This document shows positions 9,870-19,738 of a DNA stretch of 64,000 nucleotides, piece by piece. The position numbers were made by a program, and so were the translations under genes. Each line of letters begins with the position of its first letter. Position 1 is the stretch's first letter. The notes under the pieces were generated by a model. The model had not been told where the DNA came from and searched no databases. It worked only from the letters and a program-made list of their open reading frames with translations. Source of the DNA: Corynebacterium tuberculostearicum (GTDB lineage Bacteria; Actinomycetota; Actinomycetes; Mycobacteriales; Mycobacteriaceae). The stretch covers positions 1,178,001 to 1,242,000 of the forward strand of contig NZ_JACBZL010000001.1 in assembly GCF_013408445.1 (NCBI RefSeq), written 5' to 3'.

Positions 9870-10774
9870 CAGTAGCCGGCCTCGATATCTACTTCCGTGG
9901 GGATTGCTTCACCCGCGGCAAACCGCTCCATGACCTTTGCTGCATGCGCACCGATGCGGCGCTGCACCGAATACGGCGGATTGGCCAGATGCGGGGTGAT
10001 GACTACGTTGGGCATCTCCCACAGCGGGTGCCCGTCGGGCAGCGGCTCGGGGTCGGTGACATCCAGGCCAGCGCCGGCGATCTGGCCGGCGCGCAGGGCC
10101 TCGACCAGCGCATCGGTATCCACTAGCGGGCCGCGCCCAACGTTAATGACCACGGCGTGATTGGGCATGGCGCGGAAAGCGGCGGCGTCGAAAAGCTGGT
10201 GGGTCTGGTCCGTGAGCGGTGCCAGCGCCACGAAATAATCGGCGGTCGGCCACACGCGCTCGATATCGGAGGTGGCATAGGTTTCATCGGCGCCTTCAAC
10301 CGGGTTACCGGAACGATTGACCGCTATGATGCGCGGACCAAAGCCTTCTAGCATGCGAATGAGCCGCTTGCCGATGCCCCCGGCACCCACCACCGCCACC
10401 GTCTTATCCTCAAAGAGGAAGCTGGTGTGCGCCTCCACCTCATCGCGGTTATCCCAGCTCGTCCCCACGCGCTTATGCGCATGCAATTGGGCGAGCAGGA
10501 GCGCAATGGTGGACTCGGCCACGGTGGCATCATACAGTCCTGCCGCGTTGGACCAGCGGGCGGAGGTATTTCGCATGACGTCGAGCAGGTGGTCCACCCC
10601 GGCAAAGGGAACCTGCACCAAGCCGACGCTTGGCGGGAGGGGCTGCGGGAAATCATCGGGACCGCCGTTGAAGACGAGCACCTCGGCTTCCTCCAGCGAG
10701 ACACGCTCGTGGCCGGCAGCATCGAGGGCCTGCAGGGTTTCCTCCCACGGGGTGGGCAGCATCGCGTACTTCAT
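9869..10774 (-). CDS. D-isomer-specific 2-hydroxyacid dehydrogenase, second copy
   Basis: A 301-residue NAD-dependent dehydrogenase of the D-2-hydroxyacid family (phosphoglycerate dehydrogenase-like). The nucleotide-binding motif VGAGGIGKRL is in the middle of the chain and the catalytic Arg, Glu and His are in INVGRG, DPEPLPDGHP and TPHLA. Start ATG at 10774 overlaps the stop of the upstream paralogue (TAATG). The two proteins share the layout, the motif AVNRSG and the last residues EAGY, so they arose by tandem duplication. The substrate is unknown; related genomes usually have one such gene between proB and proA. Confidence 0.85.
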   Translation of the reverse strand: MKYAMLPTPWEETLQALDAAGHERVSLEEAEVLVFNGGPDDFPQPLPPSVGLVQVPFAGVDHLLDVMRNTSARWSNAAGLYDATVAESTIALLLAQLHAHKRVGTSWDNRDEVEAHTSFLFEDKTVAVVGAGGIGKRLIRMLEGFGPRIIAVNRSGNPVEGADETYATSDIERVWPTADYFVALAPLTDQTHQLFDAAAFRAMPNHAVVINVGRGPLVDTDALVEALRAGQIAGAGLDVTDPEPLPDGHPLWEMPNVVITPHLANPPYSVQRRIGAHAAKVMERFAAGEAIPTEVDIEAGY

Positions 10775-11703
10775 TAGTAGCCAGCCTCCGCATCGACGCG
10801 GGTGGGCATGGCCTCTCCCCTCTCCCACGCTGCGGCATTGGCGTTGAAGATAGTGCCCAGGTGGTACTGCGCCACGTGCGCGGAGGCGGCCATGTGCGGC
10901 GTCATAGTGCAATTGGGAAGGTCATACAGCGGATGGCCATCAGGCAGCGGCTCGGGATCCATAACCTCCAAGCCGGCGCCGGCGATGTCGCCATCGCGCA
11001 GGGCCGCTACGAGATCCTCGGTGACGACAGTGCTGCCGCGGCCGACGTTGATAAAGATGGCGGAGGGTTTCATGGCGCGGAAGGTGGCGGCATTGATAAG
11101 CCCCTCGGTGTCCTTGGTGGCCGGCAGGATGCAGAAAATGAAATCCGCCTCGCCCCACACGCTTTCGGCCTGGTCCATGGGCACGACCTCATCGGCGCCT
11201 TCCACCGCGCGGCCGGAGCGATTGACCGCAGTAATGTGCACGCCAAAGGGCTGCAGGAGCTTAATGAGCTGCTTGCCGATGCCCCCAGCGCCAAAGATCG
11301 CTACCCTCTTCGGCCCTTGCTGGTCATAGAGCCAGGCCTGGGACTCGTCCAGCTCCTTGGCCACCGACCACGACGCGGCTTGGGCGAAGGCCTTGTGGTG
11401 GTGCGCCTGGGAAAGGGCCAAACCGAGTGCGGACTCGGCCACTGGCTGGGCAAAGGCGCCGGCGGAGTTGCACCATGGCACGCCGTCTGGGGTAATGACG
11501 CCTGCATCGATGAGCTGATTGACGCCGGTATAACAATGCTGCACCCAGCCGATATTCGCCGGCATCTCCGGGATGCGGCGCGGATTGGGCGCATTATTGA
11601 TATAGACCTCGGCGTCTTCAATGCTGCTTACGCGTTGGTGCCCGGCAGCCTCGATGTCTTCTACCATCGGCTGCCAGGTTTCCGGTCCCATGAAATACTT
11701 CAT
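10774..11703 (-). CDS. D-isomer-specific 2-hydroxyacid dehydrogenase, first copy
   Basis: A 309-residue paralogue of the following gene, also with an NAD-binding motif (FGAGGIGKQL) and the catalytic Arg (INVGRG), Glu (DPEPLPDGHP) and His (TPHMA). It lies 33 bases downstream of proB. In C. glutamicum a single gene of this family occupies this place between proB and proA, so this copy or its neighbour is the ancestral one. The two have diverged widely in the N-terminal substrate half, which suggests different substrates. Both keep full catalytic residues, so neither looks dead. Confidence 0.87.
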   Translation of the reverse strand: MKYFMGPETWQPMVEDIEAAGHQRVSSIEDAEVYINNAPNPRRIPEMPANIGWVQHCYTGVNQLIDAGVITPDGVPWCNSAGAFAQPVAESALGLALSQAHHHKAFAQAASWSVAKELDESQAWLYDQQGPKRVAIFGAGGIGKQLIKLLQPFGVHITAVNRSGRAVEGADEVVPMDQAESVWGEADFIFCILPATKDTEGLINAATFRAMKPSAIFINVGRGSTVVTEDLVAALRDGDIAGAGLEVMDPEPLPDGHPLYDLPNCTMTPHMAASAHVAQYHLGTIFNANAAAWERGEAMPTRVDAEAGY

Positions 11704-11736
11704 GCCCCAACCATACGGGGAATCTCGGCTCCGGGT

Positions 11737-12969
11737 TTAGATGCGGGAGGCGAAGTTGGAGAGGTAGTCCGCGTGGACGACGGAACGGCGCTGATCCTCG
11801 GGCAGGTCTTCCATCTTCTTGCCCTTGATGGCGTGGAGCTCCTCGGAGTCAAAGCGGACTTCGCCGCGGCCGATGACCTCACCATTCGGGCCCAGGATGT
11901 CGATGATTTCTCCCTTATTGAACTCGCCCTGCACGTCAGTAATGCCGACGGCGAGCAGCGAGGTGCCGCCTTTGGTGACGGCCTCCTTGGCGCCCTCGTC
12001 GAGACGGACGGCTCCGCCGGTATCGGCGCAGTAGAGCGCCCAGAACTTCCAGGCGGATAGCTGGCGTTCCTCGCGGGTGTGGAAGACGGTGCCCACGGAG
12101 GCGTCGGCAAGCGCGGGGCCAATATTATCCGTAGAGGTCAGCAGCACTGGAATGCCACCGCGGGTAGCCAGGCGGGCCGCGGAGACCTTAGTAGCCATGC
12201 CGCCGGTGCCGACCTTTCCGACATCACCAGCCACAACGCCCTTCAGGTCCTTGCCGGTGCGCACCTCATCGATGAACTTGGCATCCGGCTCGGCCGGGTT
12301 CTTATCGTAGAGGCCATCCACGTCAGAAAAGAGGAAGAGCGCGTCCGCACCCACCAGGTTGGCTACCAGCGCGGAAAGGCGATCGTTATCGCCAAAGTGC
12401 ATCTCGGACGTTGCCACCGCATCGTTCTCGTTCACGATAGGGATGGTGCGCAACTGGCGCAGGCGGTCGATGGTGCGCTGCGCATTGCGGGCACGGTCGC
12501 GGTGGCCGGTATCGGACGCGGTGAGGAGGACCTGGCCGATGGTGCGCTTATAGCGCGCAAAGGACTGGCCCCACACAGAGGCCAAGTGCACCTGGCCGAC
12601 GGACGCGGAGGCCTGCTTGGTAGCCAAATCGGTGGGCCGCTGGTGCAGGCCGAGCGGGCCCATACCTGCGGCAACCGCACCGGAAGAGACAATGATGACA
12701 TCGGAGCGGCCCATGCGCGCATGGACGGCATCAACGATGTGATCGATCTTTTCCTGGGAAACGCGGAAATTTTCATCCGTGAGGGAAGAGGAACCAATCT
12801 TGACCACCACGCGCTTTGCCTGCGCGATGTCGTGGCGGAGATCCGATTCAAAACCGGACGCCACCGGATTTTCATCGAGCGGCTCCGGGAAAGGGGTATC
12901 AGCGGTAGGTCCGTCAAAAGGCTCTACCGGAAGCGGAAGGATGGGTTCTTTCTGTTCATCAGAAGACAT
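11737..12969 (-). CDS. proB: Glutamate 5-kinase
   Basis: A 410-residue enzyme phosphorylating glutamate at the start of proline synthesis; usually inhibited by proline. The amino-acid kinase domain begins near residue 48 with [12 protein letters not shown], followed by [14 protein letters not shown], and a C-terminal PUA domain covers about residues 315-400. I chose ATG 12969 (MSSDEQ), giving an acidic, Pro-rich N-terminal extension of about 45 residues compared with the usual 370-residue enzymes; an ATG-less start nearer the kinase domain cannot be excluded. The gene follows obg by 59 bases. Confidence 0.92.
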   Translation of the reverse strand: MSSDEQKEPILPLPVEPFDGPTADTPFPEPLDENPVASGFESDLRHDIAQAKRVVVKIGSSSLTDENFRVSQEKIDHIVDAVHARMGRSDVIIVSSGAVAAGMGPLGLHQRPTDLATKQASASVGQVHLASVWGQSFARYKRTIGQVLLTASDTGHRDRARNAQRTIDRLRQLRTIPIVNENDAVATSEMHFGDNDRLSALVANLVGADALFLFSDVDGLYDKNPAEPDAKFIDEVRTGKDLKGVVAGDVGKVGTGGMATKVSAARLATRGGIPVLLTSTDNIGPALADASVGTVFHTREERQLSAWKFWALYCADTGGAVRLDEGAKEAVTKGGTSLLAVGITDVQGEFNKGEIIDILGPNGEVIGRGEVRFDSEELHAIKGKKMEDLPEDQRRSVVHADYLSNFASRI

Positions 12970-13028
12970 GCCAACCGAGTTTACAAAGCCCACCCTCCAG
13001 CACACCCCAAGAATAGGGGATCTGGAAA

Positions 13029-14561
13029 CTAGCCCTGCCACCTATCTCGGTTTGCGCCCTCGCGGGTGACCTCTTCATCATTGCCATAATCGTACTCATC
13101 AATAAGGCCACGGCGCGCCTGGGAGGCGCGCTTGCGCTCCGCGGCGGAGACACGGCCCGTGCCCTTCAGGCGGGCATCCTCGCCACGGCTTGCCATCGTC
13201 GGATCACCGCCAGTCATCGGCTCCCACTCGAAGGTAATGCCGCCGATAGTCACCGGGCAGCCTTCCACAGCACCCTGCTCGCGCAGCTCATCCTCCACGC
13301 CGGCCTTGGCCAGGCGGTCCGCCAAGAAGCCCACTGCCTCATCATTTTCAAAGTCAGTCTGGGTAATCCAGCGATCAATCTTCTTGCCCTCAACAATGAA
13401 GCCACCCTCGACCTCAGGATCAGGCTTCACGGTGAAATCAGCAAACGCGCCGGTATGTTTCTTATGGCCCTGCGCCTTGGGATGGATAACGGTGTGGTTC
13501 TTATCCTTCTTTGGCAACGGCTGGGCCTTGCGGTGCTCGGTCACCATATCCATGAGCCGGAACTTCAGCGGGTCCAGACCCTTGCGAGCGACTGCCGAAA
13601 TAATAAAGACAGGCCAGCCAAACTTCTCTTCCAGATCATCCTTGACAAATTCCGCCAGCTCTTCGGCCTCAGGCACATCTGCCTTATTCAAAATGATGAC
13701 GCGGGGGCGCTCACGCAGATCCCCCAAACCAGTATCTTCCTGCAAAGCCTCCTGGTACTTTGCCAACTCATTTTCCATCGCCTCAATATCAGAGACCGGA
13801 TCACGGCCGGGCTCAATGGTGGCGGTATCCACCACATGGGCAAGCACCGCTGTGCGTTCAATATGGCGCAAAAAGTCTAGACCGAGCCCCTTGCCATCGG
13901 CCGCGCCTGGGATAAGCCCCGGCACGTCTGCGATAGTAAAGGAGCTATCTCCCATATCCACCACGCCAAGGTTCGGCTGCAGCGTAGTAAAGGGATAATC
14001 ACCGATCTTGGGTTTCGCGGCCGACAGCACCGAAATCAAGGATGACTTACCTGCCGATGGAAAGCCCACCAGCCCTACATCCGCCATAGATTTCAGCTCA
14101 AGGATCAGATCATGTGCTTGACCCGGCTCACCCTGTAGAGCGAAACCCGGTGCCTTGCGGTTCTTTGAGGCCAAGGCGGCATTGCCCAGACCGCCAAACC
14201 CGCCTTCTGCAGCCACAAACCGCGTTCCCGGAACAGTAAGGTCCGCCAAGGTTTCGCCCTTTTCGGTGCGAACCACCGTTCCAGCCGGGACCTCCAAAAT
14301 CAGGTCTTCACCGCGACCACCATTGCGCATATCGCCGGCGCCATTGCCGCCGCGTTGCGCCTTAATATGCGGGCGGTAGTGGAAATCCATAAGCGTATGG
14401 ATTTGTTCAGAAACCTCGAGGATGATGTCGCCACCGTGGCCACCATTGCCGCCATCTGGGCCGCCCAAAGGCTTAAACTTCTCGCGGTGGACAGACACAC
14501 AGCCGTGTCCACCGTCGCCTGCTTGCAGGTGCAGGACAACGCGGTCAATAAAACGTGCCAT
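13029..14561 (-). CDS. obg: Obg-family GTPase (ObgE/CgtA)
   Basis: A 510-residue GTPase that works in 50S subunit maturation and stress control. The glycine-rich Obg fold covers residues 1-158 ([27 protein letters not shown]), the G domain follows with P-loop GFPSAGKSS at 166-174, DVPG and NKAD motifs, and an OCT domain covers about 355-435. A basic-acidic tail ends the protein. The ATG at 14561 has a GGAGGG ribosome-binding site 7 bases upstream, so I prefer it to the TTG two codons earlier. It lies downstream of rplU-rpmA behind a terminator-like stem-loop. Confidence 0.95.
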   Translation of the reverse strand: MARFIDRVVLHLQAGDGGHGCVSVHREKFKPLGGPDGGNGGHGGDIILEVSEQIHTLMDFHYRPHIKAQRGGNGAGDMRNGGRGEDLILEVPAGTVVRTEKGETLADLTVPGTRFVAAEGGFGGLGNAALASKNRKAPGFALQGEPGQAHDLILELKSMADVGLVGFPSAGKSSLISVLSAAKPKIGDYPFTTLQPNLGVVDMGDSSFTIADVPGLIPGAADGKGLGLDFLRHIERTAVLAHVVDTATIEPGRDPVSDIEAMENELAKYQEALQEDTGLGDLRERPRVIILNKADVPEAEELAEFVKDDLEEKFGWPVFIISAVARKGLDPLKFRLMDMVTEHRKAQPLPKKDKNHTVIHPKAQGHKKHTGAFADFTVKPDPEVEGGFIVEGKKIDRWITQTDFENDEAVGFLADRLAKAGVEDELREQGAVEGCPVTIGGITFEWEPMTGGDPTMASRGEDARLKGTGRVSAAERKRASQARRGLIDEYDYGNDEEVTREGANRDRWQG

Positions 14562-14741
14562 GGTCAAACCCTCCGTTAGTTAAATCTTTGTCCCCGCCAG
14601 TGTAATGCGTGTCTTGGGCTGGACTCCAACCGCAGCTGACAGAGACGGCCTACCTCGTGGGCCATCCCATCGGTTGTGTCCGCCAGCGTGGTGTATCTAT
14701 TACCCGAGTGGAGCCTCGTTTCGGTATCCACAAAACCAGAA

Positions 14742-14780
14742 AATCCTCGAGCCACCCTCACTGGGGCAGACTCGAGGATT
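14742..14780 (-). terminator. Stem-loop terminator after rpmA
   Basis: AATCCTCGAG (14742-14751) and CTCGAGGATT (14771-14780) are exact reverse complements. On the minus strand the stem is followed by TTCTGGTTTTG, a T-rich tail, so it should end the rplU-rpmA transcript upstream of obg. Confidence 0.65.
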
Positions 14781-14797
14781 AACCTCAGCGGCCTTAG

Positions 14798-15076
14798 TTA
14801 GGCAGTTGCCTCTGCAGCAACCTCTTCAGCCGGAACGATGTTGACCATACGGCGGCCACGCTTGATACCGAACTCAACGGAGCCAGCTGCAAGCGCGAAC
14901 AGGGTATCGTCGCCGCCGCGACCTACGTTCTCACCTGGGTGGAACTTGGTACCGCGCTGACGCACGATGATCTCGCCGGCATTAACCTGCTGACCACCGA
15001 AGCGCTTGACACCGAGACGCTTGGACTCGGAATCGCGACCGTTGCTGGAGCTGGAAGCACCCTTCTTGTGTGCCAT
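14798..15076 (-). CDS. rpmA: 50S ribosomal protein L27
   Basis: A 92-residue ribosomal protein bL27 of the large subunit, reaching the peptidyl transferase centre with its N-terminus. The start [18 protein letters not shown] and the [20 protein letters not shown] core are typical. No cleavable N-terminal extension (as in Firmicutes) is present. It lies 42 bases downstream of rplU and is followed by a stem-loop terminator. Confidence 0.97.
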   Translation of the reverse strand: MAHKKGASSSSNGRDSESKRLGVKRFGGQQVNAGEIIVRQRGTKFHPGENVGRGGDDTLFALAAGSVEFGIKRGRRMVNIVPAEEVAAEATA

Positions 15077-15118
15077 GTGGTTTTCCCTCCTTTAGGGATA
15101 ATTACAGCCGGTTAAGGC

Positions 15119-15424
15119 TTACTTGATACCGGTGATCTTCAAGGTGGTCACAGGCTGACGGTGGCCCTGACGCTTCTTGTAACCAGTCTTGTTCTTGTAC
15201 TTCAGGATATCGACCTTCGGGCCCTTACCCTGCTCAACGATTTCTGCGGAGACAGAAACCTTCTCCAAGTCGGAAGCCTTGGACTTAACATCGGCGCCAT
15301 CGACGAGCAGAACCGGGGTGAGAGCTACGGCAGAGCCTGGCTCACCCTCGATCTTCTCGACCTTGACGAGGTCACCTTCAGCAACCTTGTACTGCTTGCC
15401 GCCGGTCTTGACGATCGCGTACAT
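15119..15424 (-). CDS. rplU: 50S ribosomal protein L21
   Basis: A 101-residue ribosomal protein bL21. [18 protein letters not shown] at the start and [19 protein letters not shown] at the end are diagnostic. It is the first gene of the rplU-rpmA pair; the 226-base gap to rne upstream holds its leader and the rne stem-loop. The gap also contains a CTCAC-AAA-GTGAG hairpin near 15532, of unknown role. Confidence 0.97.
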   Translation of the reverse strand: MYAIVKTGGKQYKVAEGDLVKVEKIEGEPGSAVALTPVLLVDGADVKSKASDLEKVSVSAEIVEQGKGPKVDILKYKNKTGYKKRQGHRQPVTTLKITGIK

Positions 15425-15602
15425 AGAGGGTTACCCCTTATCTAAACTCGCTCGGAAGCAACCGGGGAGGCCGCGTTCCGAATGGACACTTACACATTGC
15501 GTTTAGTTCCCGCGCGAACATGCCCGCACAGCTCACAAAGTGAGTGTCGGACTGATCCAGCGCCGTGAGTACTAAACAGCGACTGTCAAAGACTACCCCG
15601 TA

Positions 15603-15639
15603 GCGGGCACAAAATACAAACCACGCTTTTTGTGCCCGC
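15603..15639 (-). terminator. Stem-loop after rne
   Basis: GCGGGCACAAAA (15603-15614) and TTTTGTGCCCGC (15628-15639) are exact reverse complements, 12 bp, 11 bases downstream of the rne stop. The stem itself carries the T-tract, so it is a likely terminator or 3'-end stabiliser for rne. Confidence 0.65.
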
Positions 15640-15650
15640 GTGGCGTAGCC

Positions 15651-18600
15651 CTAAGACTTGCTTCGCCGTGCTACGCGGCGTCGGCCACGCCCAGACTTAG
15701 CGCGCGCATTTTCCTGGGGTGCACCGCTTCCTGCAGCCCGGTTCTGAGCGGCGTTATCCTGCACCTTTGGGGCCTTGGCGCTTGCCGACGTCCCCTTCTT
15801 GCGCACCGCCCTCTTCTTTCCGCGGCGCAGCACCTTGGTATCGCCCGTGGCCGCCCGCTGGCCAGCACCGGAACGATCCGACGAGCCATCCTGCTGCGTC
15901 GAACGGCCCGGGGCGGTCTTCGCTACCTTCGGATTCTCTGCTACCGCCTTTTTAGGAGCGGCCTGGCGCACGGCACGGCGACGCCCACGGCCCTTACCAC
16001 CGGCGCGACCCGCGCGTGCGGCGCCAGCGGCCTTTTCATGGCGCTGCTCGGCGGATCCGCCCGCCTGCTTGTGTCCGTGCTCCTGTGCCTTTTCCTTGAC
16101 CTCGTGCGGCACGCGCGAGGTGCTCCGGCGCTTGGCCGGCTGGGTGCGCACTGAGCGACGGCGGCCACGCCCGCGAGCCTTGCGCTCTTCGCGCGAGGTC
16201 TTCTCTCCGTGCTGGGCTTCAGTCCCGCTAGCGTTACCGTCGGCGTCGGCAGAGTCCTGCTCACCGGCGACCGCGAAATCCTGCGGCTGCGGGCGCCTAT
16301 CGGAGCGCGAATTGCCGCGGGTGCGGCGCTTGCGGCGCGGGGAAGCCTCAAACTCGGCTACTGCCTCGTCATAGGTCTTTCCAGTTGCTTTCTCCGGAGC
16401 TATTTTCTCCGGAGCGGCTTCCTTTTCCAGTGCCTTCTGCTCGCCGCCTGCAGCCGTGTGCGTGGCCTTAGACCGGCGCGTCGCCCGGCGCGGCTTCTTG
16501 CCACGCTTGGAGCGGGCCGCTGCACCAGGGTGTGCCTGAGCAACGGCACCCGAGTCCGCGTCCGTATCCGCATCGGGGACATAGGAATTAAATTCCTGCA
16601 CCTCGTCGCTCTCGGCCGCATTATCCGCCGCGGCATACGCGATGGCCTCGATATCGGAAACCTCAGTCTGAGTGCGCTTGCGCGCGCGGCGGCGACCGCG
16701 TCCACGTCCGCGCTCCTTGCTGCGGTCGTGGTCTCCGCTGTGCTCTTCCGATTCGGCCTGCGACTCAGCCGGACCGCGCTCGTCTACAACGACGTTTGCT
16801 ACGAGGTCTTCCAACGACGTCTTGGCAGATTCCCGTGCGGCGTCCTCGCTCTCGGTACCGTAAACCGGCGCCTGGGTCTTTTTGAAGCGCTTGGGCTTGG
16901 AGGAGTTTTCGGGGGCGTCGTCAAGCTCGTGCTTATGCATCGCCACCGCAGTCGGGTGCTGCTGCGGATCGTGGTGCTGCTTCTTGTGTGCCTTGGACTT
17001 GCGGCCAGAATGCTTGGAGCGCTGATCGTCCTCGGCCTCGTCCACCGGATACTGGTGAATGATGATGCCACGGCCGTTGCAGCACTCGCACTCGGTGGAG
17101 AAGGTCTCCACCAGGCCGGTGCCCAAGCGCTTGCGGGTCATCTGCACCAAGCCCAGCGAGGTGACCTCGGAGACCTGGTGGCGGGTGCGATCGCGGCCCA
17201 AGGCTTCCTTCAGGCGGCGCAGCACCAGATCCTGGTTTTCTGGCAGGACCATGTCGATAAAGTCCACGACGATCATGCCGCCAAGATCGCGCAGGCGCAT
17301 CTGGCGCACGATTTCTTCGGCCGCCTCGAGGTTATTGCGGGTAACGGTTTCTTCCAGATTGCCGCCGGAACCGGTGAACTTGCCGGTATTAACATCAATG
17401 ACGGTCATGGCCTCGGTGCGGTCAATAACCAGCGTGCCGCCCGAGGGCAGCCATACCTTGCGCGAGAGCGCCTTATGCAGCTGCTCATCAATGCGGTATG
17501 CCTCGAAGGCATCCTGCCCGCCGTGGTCCTTGGCGCGGTAGCGCACTACACGGTCCGCAAGGTCGGGCGCCATGGAATCCACATAGGCGCGGACGGTATT
17601 GAAGGAACGCTTGCCATCGACGATGAGCTCGGTGAAGTCCTCGTTGAAGAGATCGCGCACCACCTTGATGAGCATATTTGGCTCTTCATACATGGTCACC
17701 GGCTTGGCACCCTTGGAGGACTTTTCCTTCTTGGCGTGTGCCACGATGTCCTCCCACCGGCTGTGCAGGCGGTTGACGTCGGTAGCAATTGCCTCTTCTG
17801 GGACGTTTTCGGCGGCGGTACGGATAATCGCACCACCATCGCCTGGAACCACGCGGCCGAGGATATCCTTTAAGCGCTTGCGCTCCGGGGCGGGCAGCTT
17901 GCGGGAAATGCCGGCGCTGCGCCCGCCTGGTACGTAGACCAGGTAGCGGCCAGCGAGGGAAATCTGGGTGGTAAGTCGCGCGCCCTTGTGACCGATGGGA
18001 TCCTTAGCCACCTGCACCAGCACCTGGTCACCAGACTTCAGGGCGTTTTCTACCTTGCGGGCGCGCCCGTGCAGCTTGGTCTTGCGCCAGTCGATTTCAC
18101 CGGCGTAGAGCACACCGTTTCGGCCCTGTCCGATGTCCACGAAGGCCGCCTCCATGGACGGCAGCACGTTTTGGACGCGGCCCAAGTAGATATTGCCAAT
18201 GAGCGAGGCCTGGGACTCGGTGGTCACGAAGTGCTCGACCAACAAGTCATCTTCTAACACGCCCACCTGGGTGATGATGCCGGCGCCGTCCTCGCGCTCC
18301 TTATCGCGCACCACCATGGTGCGCTCCACGGCTTCGCGGCGGGCAAGGAACTCCGCTTGGGAGACGATGTGCTGGCGGGTGCGGCCCTTTTCGCGCAGCT
18401 CAGCACGACGGCGCTTTTGAGCCTCGATGCGCGTGGAGCCACGGATGGCCTTCGGCTCTTCAATGTGCTCGGGCTCGTCTGCCTGCTCTTCACGCTTCGA
18501 ACCCGCGCCGCGTCCGCGGGATGCGCCGCGGCGCCCACGGCGGCGGCTTTCAGACTTTCCGGAACCGCGGTCGGAGCCGGAGCCGGAGTGCTCGCGGCTA

Positions 18601-19535
18601 TCTTCGGCGGAATCGGCAGCGCCCTCATCGTCGTCGCGTGCGGAGTCGTCTGCAGAGAAGTCCTCCTCCGCTGCATTTACAGCCGGTGCGAATGCCCCTG
18701 CCTCGTCCTGTTGCGGGGCCATGAAGATAGGCGCAAAGTCATAGTGTCCAGAGTCTTCCTCGGATTCCGCGCGCGGGACGATGTGCGGGGCGTAGTAGTC
18801 ATCCTCGAAGTCCTCGCCGGCCTCGGCCAGCGCCTCGTGCAACTTCGCCGCATCAACCGTTCCGGTATCGAGCGCGCTAGCCGGTGCTTCGCCCGCCTCA
18901 TCCGTGGGTTCTGCCGCTTCGGATACTTCCGCTTCAGCGTCCTCTGGCTCCTCGGCGGCTGCGCCAGTTTCGGCTGCGGCCTGGGCCAGCGATGCCTCTA
19001 CCTTGTCTTCGATCTGGGAGATCTCATTGTCCACGTTCTTGCGCACGCGGTGGCGCAGGTGCTCTTCGTCTTCCGCGGACTGCTCGCCTTCCCCTGACTC
19101 GACGGCATCTGCCGGCTCTTCGGGTGCCACGGCGGCGGACTTACGGGTGGCCTTGCGGGCGCGCTTGGCGCGCTTTTTCGGCGGCTTCTTTTCCCGTTCC
19201 TCGTCCGAGTGTTCTTCCGGTTGCGCAGCGGCCTCACCCTTGGCCTCTTCAGCCGGTGCTTGGGTGGAAGTTTCGGGGGCGTCGGCAACCGCGGCGGCGT
19301 TCGCCACAGCGTCCAGCACCTGGCCTGCTTCCTCGCGGGAAAGGGAGCTCTGCGCGCTCTTTTTCAGGCCCATGTCTTTGAGCTGTGCCACCAGCTCGCG
19401 CGAGGAAAGCCCCAGCTGCTTGGCTAGGGAATACACGCGGGTCTTGTCCTTGAGCTGGCTGCGGTCCAGGTTCTGGGCCAAAGACGCCGCCGCCTTGAGG
19501 CTTTCAGTTGTTTCTTGAGAGTTCTGTGCCACCAT
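15651..19535 (-). CDS. rne: Ribonuclease E/G
   Basis: A 1294-residue endoribonuclease that starts mRNA decay and processes rRNA. A segment at about residues 34-75 (VYSLAKQLGLSSRELVAQL) resembles the IF2 N-terminal module. A long acidic, Ala/Glu-rich region follows to about 360. The S1 domain begins at GNIYLGRVQNVLPS (447-460). The catalytic aspartates are in VIDVNTG (Asp714) and VVDFID (Asp758), and the zinc-link cysteines are in CECCNGRG (816-823). The rest is a low-complexity Arg/Glu/Ala arm. I chose ATG 19535 (MVAQNSQ), after AGGAG; the longer frame upstream has no plausible start. Position rne-rplU-rpmA-obg is conserved. Confidence 0.93.
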   Translation of the reverse strand: MVAQNSQETTESLKAAASLAQNLDRSQLKDKTRVYSLAKQLGLSSRELVAQLKDMGLKKSAQSSLSREEAGQVLDAVANAAAVADAPETSTQAPAEEAKGEAAAQPEEHSDEEREKKPPKKRAKRARKATRKSAAVAPEEPADAVESGEGEQSAEDEEHLRHRVRKNVDNEISQIEDKVEASLAQAAAETGAAAEEPEDAEAEVSEAAEPTDEAGEAPASALDTGTVDAAKLHEALAEAGEDFEDDYYAPHIVPRAESEEDSGHYDFAPIFMAPQQDEAGAFAPAVNAAEEDFSADDSARDDDEGAADSAEDSREHSGSGSDRGSGKSESRRRGRRGASRGRGAGSKREEQADEPEHIEEPKAIRGSTRIEAQKRRRAELREKGRTRQHIVSQAEFLARREAVERTMVVRDKEREDGAGIITQVGVLEDDLLVEHFVTTESQASLIGNIYLGRVQNVLPSMEAAFVDIGQGRNGVLYAGEIDWRKTKLHGRARKVENALKSGDQVLVQVAKDPIGHKGARLTTQISLAGRYLVYVPGGRSAGISRKLPAPERKRLKDILGRVVPGDGGAIIRTAAENVPEEAIATDVNRLHSRWEDIVAHAKKEKSSKGAKPVTMYEEPNMLIKVVRDLFNEDFTELIVDGKRSFNTVRAYVDSMAPDLADRVVRYRAKDHGGQDAFEAYRIDEQLHKALSRKVWLPSGGTLVIDRTEAMTVIDVNTGKFTGSGGNLEETVTRNNLEAAEEIVRQMRLRDLGGMIVVDFIDMVLPENQDLVLRRLKEALGRDRTRHQVSEVTSLGLVQMTRKRLGTGLVETFSTECECCNGRGIIIHQYPVDEAEDDQRSKHSGRKSKAHKKQHHDPQQHPTAVAMHKHELDDAPENSSKPKRFKKTQAPVYGTESEDAARESAKTSLEDLVANVVVDERGPAESQAESEEHSGDHDRSKERGRGRGRRRARKRTQTEVSDIEAIAYAAADNAAESDEVQEFNSYVPDADTDADSGAVAQAHPGAAARSKRGKKPRRATRRSKATHTAAGGEQKALEKEAAPEKIAPEKATGKTYDEAVAEFEASPRRKRRTRGNSRSDRRPQPQDFAVAGEQDSADADGNASGTEAQHGEKTSREERKARGRGRRRSVRTQPAKRRSTSRVPHEVKEKAQEHGHKQAGGSAEQRHEKAAGAARAGRAGGKGRGRRRAVRQAAPKKAVAENPKVAKTAPGRSTQQDGSSDRSGAGQRAATGDTKVLRRGKKRAVRKKGTSASAKAPKVQDNAAQNRAAGSGAPQENARAKSGRGRRRVARRSKS

Positions 19536-19738
19536 GTTCGGGCTTACTCCTGTACATCGTCTGTATTTGGCGCCGCCTCGGGCGCAGGCACGGACGAAGA
19601 CCGTACCGCCGCCGCACGAGGCATAGTGCGCGCTATAAAAGTTTGTGGGATATGAAGTTATGCCGCGTCTCGTACGCGCTATCCCCCATTGTGTCACAGA
19701 ACCGCGGGCAAGCTGGCAGGCGGTGTTATGTTGGCGGG

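Noticed and set aside
15651..19535. Long open frames on the plus strand inside rne (for example 16209-17873)
   Set aside because: They are on the strand opposite a clearly conserved gene, have no family motifs and reflect high G+C at the third codon position.
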